Assembly: GCF_009730915.1 (NCBI RefSeq)
Contig: NC_052489.1
Location: forward strand, 2,197,622 to 2,261,621
Direction of reading: 5' to 3'
DNA: 64,000 nucleotides
DNA from: Dioscorea cayenensis subsp. rotundata
Taxonomy: Eukaryota > Streptophyta > Magnoliopsida > Dioscoreales > Dioscoreaceae
In this document: piece by piece, positions 27,940 through 40,279 of the stretch
Numbering within the stretch: position 1 is the first letter of the stretch
Layout of the letters: each line of letters begins with the position of its first letter
Translations under genes and position numbers: made by a program
Notes under the pieces: generated by a model
The model's input: only the letters and a program-made list of their open reading frames with translations
Database searches by the model: none
Told to the model about the DNA's origin: nothing

Positions 27940-28011
27940 TGAACCCGACGTGAATCGAACACGCAACCTTCTGATCTGGAGTCAGACGCGCTACCATTGC
28001 GCCACGGATCC
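27940..28011 (-). tRNA. trnW-CCA (nuclear): tRNA-Trp (CCA anticodon)
   Basis: The minus strand gives a 72-nt cloverleaf. The acceptor stem pairs GGATCCG at the 5' end with the 3' end before the tail, with a wobble. The D arm is GTGGCGCAATGGTAGCGC, the anticodon loop CTCCAGA carries CCA, and the T arm is GTTCGATTC. A T-rich run follows on the minus strand (27917-27925), fitting pol III termination. There is no intron and CCA is not encoded, as expected for a nuclear gene. It lies about 180 bp upstream of PPR5, on the same strand. Confidence 0.95.
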
Positions 28012-28308
28012 GTTGTGGAAGAGGTGGTTTTATATTAATTTAAATCAAAATTGAAAGTCTTATACCAACCACCAAGTTAAAATAAAAATATATAGTTAAT
28101 TGAACTTCATCATATGTATATACACAAATCTTAATTTTTTTGAGAGGCATACATATATATATATATATATATGGGGAAATGAAAACTACGTAAAAATGTG
28201 TGTGATTTCAAGTTTTGCATAAATAAATATGCAGCATGATAGGATTAATTTCTTGAATAATCACTGAACTTTACTTTATTTTCAAAATGATCATTTAAGT
28301 TCAATTTA

Positions 28309-29308
28309 NNNNNNNNNNNNNNNNNNNNNNNNNNNNNNNNNNNNNNNNNNNNNNNNNNNNNNNNNNNNNNNNNNNNNNNNNNNNNNNNNNNNNNNNNNNN
28401 NNNNNNNNNNNNNNNNNNNNNNNNNNNNNNNNNNNNNNNNNNNNNNNNNNNNNNNNNNNNNNNNNNNNNNNNNNNNNNNNNNNNNNNNNNNNNNNNNNNN
28501 NNNNNNNNNNNNNNNNNNNNNNNNNNNNNNNNNNNNNNNNNNNNNNNNNNNNNNNNNNNNNNNNNNNNNNNNNNNNNNNNNNNNNNNNNNNNNNNNNNNN
28601 NNNNNNNNNNNNNNNNNNNNNNNNNNNNNNNNNNNNNNNNNNNNNNNNNNNNNNNNNNNNNNNNNNNNNNNNNNNNNNNNNNNNNNNNNNNNNNNNNNNN
28701 NNNNNNNNNNNNNNNNNNNNNNNNNNNNNNNNNNNNNNNNNNNNNNNNNNNNNNNNNNNNNNNNNNNNNNNNNNNNNNNNNNNNNNNNNNNNNNNNNNNN
28801 NNNNNNNNNNNNNNNNNNNNNNNNNNNNNNNNNNNNNNNNNNNNNNNNNNNNNNNNNNNNNNNNNNNNNNNNNNNNNNNNNNNNNNNNNNNNNNNNNNNN
28901 NNNNNNNNNNNNNNNNNNNNNNNNNNNNNNNNNNNNNNNNNNNNNNNNNNNNNNNNNNNNNNNNNNNNNNNNNNNNNNNNNNNNNNNNNNNNNNNNNNNN
29001 NNNNNNNNNNNNNNNNNNNNNNNNNNNNNNNNNNNNNNNNNNNNNNNNNNNNNNNNNNNNNNNNNNNNNNNNNNNNNNNNNNNNNNNNNNNNNNNNNNNN
29101 NNNNNNNNNNNNNNNNNNNNNNNNNNNNNNNNNNNNNNNNNNNNNNNNNNNNNNNNNNNNNNNNNNNNNNNNNNNNNNNNNNNNNNNNNNNNNNNNNNNN
29201 NNNNNNNNNNNNNNNNNNNNNNNNNNNNNNNNNNNNNNNNNNNNNNNNNNNNNNNNNNNNNNNNNNNNNNNNNNNNNNNNNNNNNNNNNNNNNNNNNNNN
29301 NNNNNNNN
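28309..29308. other. Assembly gap of exactly 1000 N
   Basis: A placeholder-sized gap inside the left terminal repeat of the MULE. The 31-32 bp before it and after it are nearly identical (TATTTTCAAAATGATCATTT and onward), so the flanking contigs probably overlap and the true gap is about zero. Confidence 0.95.
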
Positions 29309-30239
29309 TATTTTCAAAATGATCATTTTAAGTTCAATTTGAATCAAAGCGGTCATTGATTTTCAATTTATGTTCACGGTGAGTCATTCGAGTGTCTCTC
29401 GCCCCTCTTTCCTTACGTGGCGGTAGGAGAAGTTGACTCGGCGCTCTAGCCACACACCAGGGGCTGATGTGGCCATCTAAAGTCATTTTAAAAATATGCC
29501 AAATCGTTGGGAGGATTCCAAGTTGGGCAGGGTCTTAGTCTTCTTCCAAGTAAGTGGCAACAATGGCAAAAGTCATCCAGCGGTTGCCATGGGAGAAGAA
29601 GATCTCGGTGCTTCCATTTGTACAAGAGGCCAAATCACACATGGAGGAAGGCGTTCGCATGTCTCACGGTTGTTATGAAGTGTGGGAAATCATTGTTGGA
29701 AGACCCTAATTCCATCAGCGTTCTTACTTTAGCATGTCTGCTGCATATGAATGTCGAGGGCATTAAGGGAGATATTGTAGTTTGAGTGAGAAAGTGGGAG
29801 GGGATGTAACATGGAGGTATTAGGGGTAAAGTGTATGATTTCGGGCACTTTGTTTGTTTGTTTAGTTTTTCCATTTGCTATCGAATATGTTGATTGTAAT
29901 CTAAGTTATCAGAATTGAATTCAATGTACATTGTAATCTAAGTTATGATACTGAATGGAATGTACATTCTCCTTATTATAAACCAGGATCTAGAAATATT
30001 TTGATTATCATGAAACACTAAAACTTTAGTTTACTTTATTTTCAAACTGATTGTTTTAGAGTTTTACTGCACACACAGTAGAGAATTTCAAGTTTGCATT
30101 TAAATACTCAGTTTAAAAGTTACACACTGATGTGTTATCATATAAAAAAATGGCTACATACAAAATAACCCCACTTACAAAATAAATTAGGGTTGTTCAA
30201 AATTAATTCTCCACACACAGAAGAATTGCAAGTTTGTTG

Positions 30240-33200
30240 CTACAAGGATTCGAGATAATTCTTCATGGCATCCAAGCTTTCCTTTTCTTTGTAGCATCGG
30301 TTGTATCCATGAGTCCATGTCATATGTGAAGTATTAGGCTTGCCTCCTCTAGTATGCATTTTTACATCTTGGTAGCCCTCACTGCTGCAGTAAAAGCCCT
30401 CAGTGGATTGTCCACGGTTGGGTCGCATTTATCACCTACAATGTCTCACTCAAAAAAAAATAAAACTCACTGAATTGCATTGCATTGAAATTGTAAATAT
30501 CAAAATTAATATTCCCTCACCCTGTGACATGGGTTCTTGAGAGGATGGGGCACGGTTTGTAGTTGGTGATGTTGATCACCTCAATCAAACTAGCAACTTT
30601 GTAAAACACAAGTCACCTCCATTAAACATTTTTTTAATTATGTTTATCATTTAAAAAAGAACTGAATAGAAAACTAAAAATAAAATAAGTTAAGTAACAT
30701 ACCATAGTGAAATGCTCATCCGAGGTTTGTGAATCAATATTGTCCATTGGATCGGTGTCCCCTTGTTCGGGTTTGTCCACGCATTTTTGTGACACACCAG
30801 CTTCACTACTCACCTGGAATTTACAAAGTGTCATAACTTTTCCAATAGCACACTACAAATGCATGAAAATAAAATTCAATCAAGTAGACAATAACATTTA
30901 CATGTGGCTTTCCATGGAATCTTTTATTATGCCCTCTAGCTCCACAAACACTGCATTTGATTGTGCCCCCTTGCTTGCTAACTCTCCCATTTGTGTACCC
31001 TCTTCTTTCTTCACCTAATTCTCTCCTCCTCAATACAGTCTTCCTGCCTTTTTTTCTGTTAACTGGTTGAGGAGGAATCATAGGTCCTTGAGTACATTTT
31101 GGCCAAGAATCCCTGTCAAGAGTTGGGTTTAAAGTGTGTCTGTAGGTGTCCATGTATGTGGTGACCTTATAACAACTATGAATATAGTTTTCAGGTCTTT
31201 CACTGTTGTAATATATAACTGAAATTCCATGGCTACAAGGGATGCCAGTTAGTTGCCATCTTCTACATGAGCATGTGCCAGCATCTTTATCAACAATATA
31301 TTGCCCATCAGGTCCTAGAACCTGATACTGGGTACCCCCTGACCATGTTGTTGTGTAAAGAAAACTGAATTCTTTTAACTTTTCCAATTTCTTAATTATC
31401 CTAGGGCAGTGTGTGGATGTAATTTTTTTCATTGCATCTCTTCTTTTCTGTATTCTTATCATGAGTTGGGTTCTTATCATTTCATTCATCGTCACAATTC
31501 CCTTAATCCTAGCCTCCAAAATATGCCCATTGAAGCATTCACACATATTATTGAGCAGTATATCACACTTGAATCTTGTTTGAAAATGAGACCTGCTCCA
31601 GTGTTTGGGGGGGATGTTTTTCATGTATTGAAAGGCACCTTCAGATAATTCTTTCAAGTTGTCCATGGCTCTCTCAAATGAAGCTAGATTTGTTGATGTG
31701 GCACATCTCCAAACTTGGTCTTTAAGGGTTTTACCCCTATAGGTTTTCCTAAAATTAGAGTGGATGTGCCTAACACAGAACCTGTGTTCACTATGAGGAA
31801 AAAGTTCTTCTATTGCGGGGGATTAGTCCACGATTTTTAGTCAACACCCACGAGACACAACAAGAATCCCATCAAAATGAAAACAGTTAAAGTATTAGAC
31901 AGTGTAATTAACAAGCTAAAGAGACAGTGTAAATAAACATAAGTACAGGACAAATTTAACAAATCTGACTGAATTATTAAATTGAATGATCACTAAACTT
32001 TACTATATGAAATAGATGAAACAAAATAATCTAATCATGATGAATTAAGATCACAGTCCTATAGATAATCTAATCATGATGAATTAAGATCACAGTCCTA
32101 TAGATAATGTAATCATATTGGATTAAGAAAATATATAGCTAATATAATGACATGATAAATTAAGATCACAGTCCTATAGGTAAACTAATCATATTGAAAA
32201 TCAATAAAATAGAACTGACCTTCTGCCTATCACTCATAAAGGCCCAGTGATAGCTGTTTGTCATTTGCAGGTCCTCTGCCAGTAACTCCAAGAACCATTT
32301 CCAGGTTTCCTTGGTTTCTCTACTCACAGTGGCCCATGCAATTGGGTACATGGAGTCATTTGCATCCACTCCTCTCATCGTCGTGACTGCCCTCCATAAA
32401 GTCCCTTTAAAAAGCATCCATCCACATCGATGACATTCCTACAACTCTGCGAGAAAACCTTCTTTGAGGGGTGCCAAGCAAACATACATTGCTTGAAATA
32501 CCCTCGCATCACATTTGAATTTGATTTGTTGAACACGGGTGGCTTCTCAATAGCTCCAACTCAGTAGTTATATAATCCACGCCATCGACTCTCATCATCT
32601 CCATCTATAAGCCTAGTGCATATCACAAAAATAGAACAAGAAATGGATCAATTAATAATGTAGACCAAAAAGAATATGTGTTTATAAACTTTACTTATAA
32701 CCATAAATCTTACCTTAGGGCAATGCATTTGGCCCTATATCTTTGTTAACCTACTAATTTGAACTTCCGATTTGTTTTTCTGCTTGGATGATACCTGCTA
32801 TCTTCCAAGATGGGTCTGCTCTGAATTGTTCCAAGTATGCCTTTGCAATCCAATCAGCACTGACATGTCTGATGTTGTGGTCCCTTGTGCATTCGTGGTT
32901 TAAATAGCCTGATTTTATTTGCACCGTGGCCTTGTCTTTCAACATTGGCGATGCCCATAAATAGAACGGGCAACCTCTCTTGCGAGAATGCCACGCATAC
33001 ATCCTTATCATTTTGGCCTGAAGTTCATTACAAATCTATGCTTAATTCCCATAATTTTTTTGATCTGCTTCCTTAAAGCGCTTGAAGCTCTCGAACTTCA
33101 TCCCAATTTTTAAAAGTGGGGATCCTTCATGTCACATTCCTCATTGAATTCAGAATAGTTTGGTTTTCTGGATTGTAATTCATCTTCATCAGTAGATGAG

Positions 33201-33758
33201 CATGAATGTAATTCTTCAGAACCTGCATAATCAGACTCCATTCTATCATCATTACTCTCAAAGTTTGTTGGTTTTCCACTCACAGGAACAATTTCTGTCT
33301 GCGCTTCTCCATCTTGGCCATCTAACTCATCAGTAAAACTCCACTCAGAGTCATGTATTTCACTGCCCTCTTCATCATGCCTATGCTTTTTGTCCTTTCC
33401 CTTGTTCAGCAACCTGGCCTCTAAGTCACTGTCTCCATCTACATGCTCATCAAAAACACCAGCATTGGCACCACCACTAATTTTAACACACAAGCACCTC
33501 CCTAGTTGAGTTCACACTCTGGGCCATCAAAAGAGCATCCATGTCATTTTTTATCTCCCTCATTGCTTTGAACTCAGTGAAGGAATCCAGCCACCATATA
33601 CTGCAGAGATCAACATTTAAATTGAACTCCTTAGCCATACTAAGCAACTCAATCCTGGACATCTGATCAGCGCTACAGAAATCCACATAACCTGCCAGTC
33701 CTTCTATCCCATCAATGGTGTAATGCATTCTTATACTAAACAATTCAGCATCTGGCAC
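30240..33758 (-). pseudogene. MULE transposase (MURA-like), broken by several frameshifts
   Basis: Read 5' to 3' on the minus strand. The first part, 33483-33758, is an N-terminal region typical of plant MULE proteins (FSIRMHYTIDGIEG). An acidic linker lies at 33110-33490. A MuDR-type DNA-binding domain spans about 32754-33110 (GMKFESFKRFKEA, then GCPFYLWASP). The transposase core is at about 32170-32540 (VIDVDGCFLKGLYGG with the first catalytic Asp, then MYPIAWATVSRETKETWKWF). A SWIM zinc finger (CSCRRWQLTGIPCSH) and a CCHC-like knuckle (CSVCGARGHNKRFHG) lie at 30821-31810. Frame breaks sit near 33485 (TG repeat), 33108, 33045, 33012, 32420 and 31820 (five C where four would keep frame). An intron may exist at about 31825-32219. 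Not functional as read. Confidence 0.85.
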
Positions 33759-35409
33759 TGAAATGGAAGTACAAGACTTGGTGAATATAGATTAATGGCA
33801 ACACAAGCTAAGTAGAGTACAAATTAGATGATTAAAAAAAAAAATATGGCAACAGAACATGAATTTAAAGTATATATTCAATATCACAGTAGAACAAAAA
33901 GATGGATAATAAAAATAAAGTAACTCAGATAACAAACTCGAGTCAAAGAATAAAAAAACAATAATCAATGACATCTACCATTGCTCCAAAAACCACATTA
34001 AATCTAAAACATGGATAACTAGATTGCACTGACAACTTGAAACCATCTATAAACATCATAAAGAATACAACATAACCCAAATTTCGTTTAACACATGAAT
34101 TGGGAAAAAAAACCAAAAATGGCACTATACACAATCAAATTTTTAAATGAGGTACCATATAGGCAACATAACAGGACAAGTGAATCCAGGGTTATACTAA
34201 TTTCAAATAAAGGAGAATCATTTAACTGGATTGCAACAAAAGACCCAACATCACTTAAACTCCATGGCATTCATACAAACTTTGAGCAAAAATAATTTTT
34301 ACAAGATTGGAGCTTCATAATATAATAAGTTCATCATCATCTGGAATTTTTTGGCACAAATTTCTTCTAAATCCTCAAACCTGACAAAGCTAAACCCATT
34401 ATGTATAAGACTTTAGGTGCTTTATTACTTTATGTACACTTTTAGTCATTGAAGTTCAACTTATCAAATGAATTCATCCACTATGTATTTTTCTAAGTTG
34501 GGGACCACATTAAAGGGGACAATTCCTCACTATGCACATGTTGTACAAGTTATTGCGGGATTTAAACACAAAAATTATCACCAAGCAGTACATAGTGGTA
34601 TAAAAACAAGACCAGAACAAGCCAACACTCCTTAGATATAAAAACAAAACAATTGTATTATAGAGCCCCCAAGTCCGAAATCATCATTACAGTGTAAACT
34701 ATAACAAAATCCACAACCTTAGTGTTAGGGTTTACAGAAAAATAATTCTTACTGTACTCTGGTGCGTCGTCCCCTGATGCGCGCTTCTCCCAGTTCACCG
34801 ACATCACCACTAAAAGCAAACTCGTCCGGTTGAGCGCGTCAGAGGTTGCAAAACTCGGTCGTCTCTTTCCTCAACTGTGAGAGAGGAAGTCCGGGCAATC
34901 TTCGGGATGAGTGGGCGGTGGGCGGACAAGGCGATGGTCACCAACAACTACGGCAATGTCTCGTGCTCCTCGGGAGATGGTGATGTTCGGTCTCGATGTG
35001 GCGTCATGGCGGCGTGGAGCGTCACCGTGGAACAATCGAAGGATGTTCACTCTGAGTCAACTTCTCCTACCGCCACGTAAGGGAAAGAGGGGCGAGAGAC
35101 ACTCGAATGACTCACCGGTGAACATAAATTGAAAATCAATGACCGTTTTGATTCAAATTGAACTTAAATGATCATTTTGAAAATAAAGTAAAGTTCAGTG
35201 ATTATTCAAGAAATTAATCAGGATACATACAACATTTTTTTATTTAATTTAATCAATTCTCATCTACTTTTGTCATTTTTTTTTAATTCTGCTTGAGGTT
35301 TCTAGTTTTAAGTATTTACAAGGTAAAATCATGGAGTAAAATATGATCATGAAAAGATCATCTGTCAAAATGTAAAATAAATTTAAGTTATATGAAAAAA
35401 AAAACGTAA

Positions 35410-35616
35410 TGTGATTGAGATGTCTCGAGTTTGAGCCTCTCAACTCGCATTGCATTTGGTCCCCTGTGAAAGTTCTGTGTAAAAAAAATCTCCCGTCCTC
35501 CCTTTTAGAATTGCATGACAAAGAGGTTTATCCCATGGAGATCATTCAAGCTACTGTAACTGGTGCACCTTCATACATGCCTGTCTTTTAAATTGGTGCT
35601 TGTGGTCTTTGTCAAA
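35410..35616 (+). mobile_element. 5'-truncated SINE A copy
   Basis: Matches the SINE at 3861-4117 from its B box onward: TGTCTCGAGTTTGAGCCTCT, then GGTCCCCTGTGAAAGTTCTG, GGTGCACCTTCA and a TTTGTCAAAA end followed by (AAAT)n. The A-box head is missing. Confidence 0.75.
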
Positions 35617-36100
35617 AAATAAATAAATAAATAAATAAAAATGTTTTCAATTCCATAACATGAGTACTGGGAAATTTTAAAACAACCTTGTTAAAATATA
35701 ACTAGTAAAAAAAACGAAAGCAAGCAAAGTAAAAACTTTAGAGTAAAAACTGGAAATTATAATTTTTGAAGGTTTTGGGAAAGGTTTTCCAAACACACCC
35801 AAGCTTGTTACTAATCTCCCTCTCTCTTTAAATGGACTTTGAAGCTTTTTGGTTAACTCAAGTTTATCAACAGGCATTAACCTGTGCTACATAATTAAAG
35901 TTAAGTAATATATAAACTTCCCCATTAACTACCATCAGAGATAGACCCTTTCCAAACAAGAAGGAAGAAAAAACACTGTAGAAAGTTGAAGGTCAAAGTG
36001 CAACCAAACTCTCAAAGAAGAATTAAATCCAATAATCAATAAATTAAAAAGGAACAGCAGCTTCATTTAAAGCCAAGAAGTTTTATCCCAATTATTCATG

Positions 36101-36106
36101 CACGTG
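36101..36106 (+). promoter_or_regulatory. CACGTG G-box in the EPF2 upstream region
   Basis: A perfect palindromic G-box about 300 bp upstream of the EPF2-like start. G-boxes are bound by bHLH and bZIP factors; a role here is only inferred from position. Confidence 0.3.
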
Positions 36107-36363
36107 AATTCCCTCATTCACTTCTTTCACTCTTTTGGTACCTTATCAAATGATAGCATTAACTCCATCCCCATAAATGCCCCTTCTTCTTCTTCTTCAA
36201 AATTCTAAATTAATGAAACAAAAAATACTCTACAAAATGATAAAAATATTTATTGTTCAAGACGGCACAACAATTCATGTGAATATATCAAACGTGAAGG
36301 ATCATGTGACATCCATCAAAGTTCCCTCTTATTCATCATTTAAAGCTGTTTCTCAAAGTAGTG

Positions 36364-36371
36364 TATATATA
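36364..36371 (+). promoter_or_regulatory. TATA box of the EPF2-like gene
   Basis: TATATAAA lies 47 bp before the ATG at 36411. A start site about 30 bp downstream would fall after the upstream in-frame ATG at 36387. This favours 36411 as the true start. Confidence 0.5.
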
Positions 36372-36410
36372 AAGGCATTGAGAGAGATGAGAGACACAAA
36401 GGAAAATAAG

Positions 36411-36903
36411 ATGACGAAGAATAACTGCATCAGTTTAAAAAGCATGTTTCTCACAGTCTTTTTCTTGTTGTTCTTAGTCATTAATGTGGAAAGTCTACGA
36501 CTGAATCCTGGTAAATTCTGTATTTATAGTTAGCATTATACATACCTTATCTCATAGCCAATTTGGTTTATGAACTAATCTCTGTTAATCTTTTGCCATC
36601 CCTTGAAGCTTCAATGGTCCTGAAAGACAAGAACCATAAATCAGAGGTACTATGCTGTTCTTTCATGCGGAAACTTGGGTTTCGATGGCTTACCATCTTG
36701 TTTATATGCAGAGTGACAGAGATCAGGACGCTGTGAAGGAGATACATACGACGGGGTCGAGCTTGCCAGATTGTTCTCATGCCTGTGGACCATGTTCTCC
36801 ATGCAAGAGAGTGATGGTAAGCTTCAAGTGTTCAGTAGCAGAGTCATGTGCCATAATCTACAGGTGCATGTGTAGGGGAAGGTACTATCAGGTACCTTCG
36901 TAA
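36411..36903 (+). CDS. EPF2: Secreted stomatal-patterning peptide precursor, EPF2-like (EPF1/EPF2/EPFL7 group)
   Basis: Three exons: 36411-36510, 36609-36646 and 36712-36903, with GT-AG introns and consistent phase; 109 aa. Residues about 10-27 are a hydrophobic signal peptide (MFLTVFFLLFLVINVES). The third exon holds the mature cysteine-rich domain: GSSLPDCSHACGPCSPCK, then a stretch to RCMCRGRYYQVPS and the stop. It has eight cysteines in the EPF spacing, including the CGPCSPC cluster. The pattern fits Arabidopsis EPF2, which is secreted by early stomatal-lineage cells and signals through ERECTA-family kinases and TMM to limit entry to that lineage. The MTKN start also resembles EPF2. An upstream in-frame ATG at 36387 would add eight residues but probably precedes the transcription start. 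EPF2 and EPFL7 are hard to separate by eye. Confidence 0.92.
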
Positions 36904-37049
36904 GTGTTCTCTTAATTTGAGTTTCAACCACAACAAACATGATTAATTGTAATTGTTGGTTTGTATTTCTCATTCATGTCGATGCCTTAAAATGAAACCA
37001 AAAGTTTCGTATTGGAGGAATCAGAAGTGGTTGAACTTAATTTTGTACC

Positions 37050-37570
37050 TTATTTCGAGTAAATGGAAGGAGTGGAAAGATATTTTCCAAGCACCAGGCT
37101 CTCCAATGAGTGAAGATCTTGTGCCTGCTTCTTTCTGTTTAGAGTTTCCAACATCATAACACATATCTGCATAAGGAAAATACTCTTGGTTATTGATTTC
37201 TCAGAAATGATTTCCCTTCCCCACGAGTCTGAGATTATCGAAGAAGCAAGCTTCCCCAAAGCCTTCTTTGGAAGGATGCCTACTATGATATTAAATTCAT
37301 ATACACAGGTCAGAATGAAATCTAAGCAATTGTACGCTGAAACCACCCATAAATTACACAGATTAAAGATGAAACATACTTGCATATTCACCATCACCAG
37401 ATGAGCAGTTTGCTTCGCTTCACTAATAAGTCTAACATGTGCAACTCCTGAACTGGTTTTGCTCATAATGCCTTCTAGAAAGTGGTGCACGACTTATCTG
37501 AACAGAAGAAAATAAAATTGCAAAAGTTTCCATTGCTTCCTCAGGAGAAGCATCCCTAGCTTGACTATAC
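37050..37570 (-). pseudogene. Unrecognised gene fragment with exon-like blocks
   Basis: The minus strand shows protein-like stretches with splice-like borders. One reads ARDASPEEAMETFAILFSSV (about 37500-37560). Another, HHFLEGIMSKTSSGVAHVRL, ends at a CAA|GTATGT donor near 37394. A third reads PKKALGKLASSIISDSWGRE (about 37215-37275), preceded by an ATCATAG acceptor. The frames do not join cleanly across the blocks, and I do not recognise the family. It lies just behind EPF2 on the opposite strand. It could be a decayed gene copy or chance. Confidence 0.3.
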
Positions 37571-40230
37571 AGTAAAAAAAGATTTAAAAAAAAAAAGATA
37601 ATGTGTGAAATATGAACTTATAGATTTGCACCTCATTCTCTCAAACTAGAAATCAAAGTTTAACATTGGACAAGATTTAACTCAGACCTGTAATATGCTG
37701 AAACAGTCTAGATTCATGAGTGGTTTACTTTACAGGCATGACTTTGCTTTTTACAAAATAATTGTAATAACGACCACAATGGCAACAATCACAAAATGTT
37801 TTAAGAAAATGAAATTAAAAATAATGATTAATTTAGATAATTTACTAAAGCATATGTAATGTTTACATCTGAGGAAAATGGGATTTCAAATTTTCAAATA
37901 TTTGGAAATAAACCCAATATTCTTAGTGTACTTGCCTGCTATTAGAATCATGCTTAACCAATAAAAAAAATGTAAAAACAAAACCATTTGCATGGCCTTC
38001 TTAATTCAAAATGGTTTCTTCCTTTCAGTGTTCACTTTCCTAATATGCATGACTAATGGCTATTCTCTTTTAAGTCAACTCAAAATGATAATTTCTCACA
38101 CAACTGAAACTACTTTCCAAAATTGTATTTACAGACCCAACAAATGCAGACATGTTATTTTGAGATATCTTCAAAAAGAAGAACTGTTTCTCAAGTCATA
38201 ATATAGTTTGCATTTGAAGTGAAACAATTGAAGAAAGGGTCCTGGCCTCAAACACCTGATTTTTTTTATTTTCCTTCCTTGCATAATCACCTTAAAGTTG
38301 TGTAAGGATTCCAGGGTATGGAGAGAGAGGGAAAAAACAGTAGAGAGGTGAGTTGGTTCCTTGTGTTCAGCTAAATGATAAAAAAAAAAACAAGTGCTGA
38401 TAAAATTTGATCTTGTTATGCTTCTACTGTTTTCCAGATATTTTCTCCTCCACGGCTATATCTTGCCTAAGATTCGCCTCCCAACCTAATAACTTTGGCA
38501 TGGTTGTAGAAGTTCATTTGCACAATTTGCTCCCACCATGGACAGAGCCAATTGCAGCCAAGGCCTAAGTGATACCTTATTTAGTCATGCAGGGATTTCT
38601 CCGGATAAAATAAAGATGATTTGGCATTTCACACACAGCTTTGTCTCAACTGAAATTTTTATTCCTAATTATATTAGGGCCATTGCCGTGACACATTTCT
38701 CTCAGCATTGTTCTAGGTGAGGGCAGCAGAGCCCAGCTTAGTTAAATAATGATTAATCAAAAAGGATAGTAAAGATCTCAGAAATTATTCTTACATATTA
38801 TCCACTCTCATAAATGTAAGCATAACATAGCAGTCGCCTATAATTTCCTATTTAAAAATAAATAGCAATTTGACTACTAAAAGCTTTGCCAAAATTAATT
38901 CTATCGGAGTAATATTCCAAAAGAGTATGCCAAATACCGGTATGCCGGAAATTGAATCGCTCAACAAAATTCAAGTTGTCTGTAATTCTTTAATTGCTGT
39001 CACCTCAATGATATTGATTCTTAATTAGGCCAATCTCTCCCTTGAATCTCTCGCAATCTCACTATAGTAACTGTGTTAGTTCATTGGCCTTACAATAAAT
39101 ACTTCATATAATGCACAAGTGTAGAATTAAAGACTTCTTAGCAAGAATTCATTCATCTGCAGAAGCGCCTCAAGTTAACTTTCCCTGCACTATAACAAAT
39201 TTACCACACAAAGTCATCCTTGCTTTGCTAATAACGCCATCAAGAGGAGGCGGTGGAGGAGGAAAGAGGATTCTCCAGTGCTCCAATATGGTATGTGGTA
39301 GATCTAGCCCTTGAAATTCGTTGTAACTTTAAGTTGTTCTTCTACCCACTTCCTTCTTTTCTTAGATAATTGAAATTAATCTGAAGTGATGGTTGTATAC
39401 CTTGTTTTCCATTTTACCTTTTCTTCCCCCTTTTTTATTAGAAGAGTTGGATTGTTTTTCACCCCCTCGATTTTCGAGCGAAAATACAAGTTTGTTTCTA
39501 AAGCATATATGAACTTCCGTATTTCATTTTTCTAGATGTAAAGATGTAAACAAACAAAGAGCTCATAGATAGCTCTCGATGTCCGCCCTTAAGATTGTTT
39601 GAGATAAGGTGAGGTTGCTAGAAGCATCAAACTAATTCAAAGCCTAGGTACATTGGTGATTTAATGTTTCTCGATATCTCTGATTGACATCTTAACAAAA
39701 ACCTATCATCATCAACCGATTCTAGCAATTTTATTTAAACAATCACTTCTCCTGATGCACAAATCCACTTCCTTTGTTGAGATATATTTGGGGTTTTAGT
39801 ATATTAGAAGAATCTATGTTTGGTTTTGGAAATAATCTCTATGCTTGACAATGTTATTAGGAAAGATATTACATTTAGAAGCAATCCATCACAAGTCTAA
39901 TATTCTGCAAGGGCAAAGGTCTACTATAATATTTTGGTTTATTAATATATTGTTGTTCTCTACTCCTCTCCCCATGATTATGCTCACTTTATTCTTATTA
40001 TTCTTCAAAAGAACTACTTTTTCCTACATTTCCCCAAAAGCATAACAATCTCTGTTTTCCCCCAAATTCAATCAAGAATCCATATAAATTCTCGACAAGC
40101 ATTCAGAGAAACAAAATCAAATTAAGATAAACTCCAAGGATCTAGTAATGTAGATCACAACATACCAGGATTCAGATGAATGCAATGTGGGCGTTCTTCA
40201 TTTCCTTCTGGATTGCATTTTCATCAGTAT
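37570..40230. other. Intergenic, no gene recognised
   Basis: Only short ORFs without recognisable protein. I see no clear repeat or RNA gene. Confidence 0.6.
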
Positions 40231-40279
40231 AATGTATAATGAGGGCATCCTTTGATGGTGAACAGCAGCAGAGGGTGAG

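Larger units (their letters stand above)
28243..35219 (-). mobile_element. Mutator-like element (MULE) with long terminal inverted repeats, degenerate
   Basis: The right terminal repeat is 35054-35219 (166 bp). Its reverse complement matches 28243-28308 and then 29309-29439, interrupted by the N run. Both ends open GATTAATTTCTTGAATAATC. Between the repeats, the minus strand carries remnants of a MURA-type transposase (30240-33758). The element ends carry a GC-rich segment (for example 34740-35060 and 29480-29700). I found no exact 9-bp target duplication, so the element is old or its ends have been rearranged. Confidence 0.85.
35225..36360. other. Intergenic region upstream of EPF2
   Basis: Contains a truncated SINE and a short (AAAT)n run at about 35617-35640, then EPF2 promoter sequence. 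No other gene is recognised. Confidence 0.6.

Noticed and set aside
28301-29356. ORF of about 350 residues across the N run
   Set aside because: It exists only because N codons contain no stops.
28234-35228. 9-bp target duplication for the MULE
   Set aside because: The 9 bp outside the left end (GCATGATAG) and the right end (AGGATACAT) do not match, even after shifting the borders by a few bases.
36387-36389. Upstream in-frame ATG as EPF2 start
   Set aside because: It lies only 16 bp after the TATA box, so it is probably not transcribed. The ATG at 36411 also gives the MTK start seen in EPF2.
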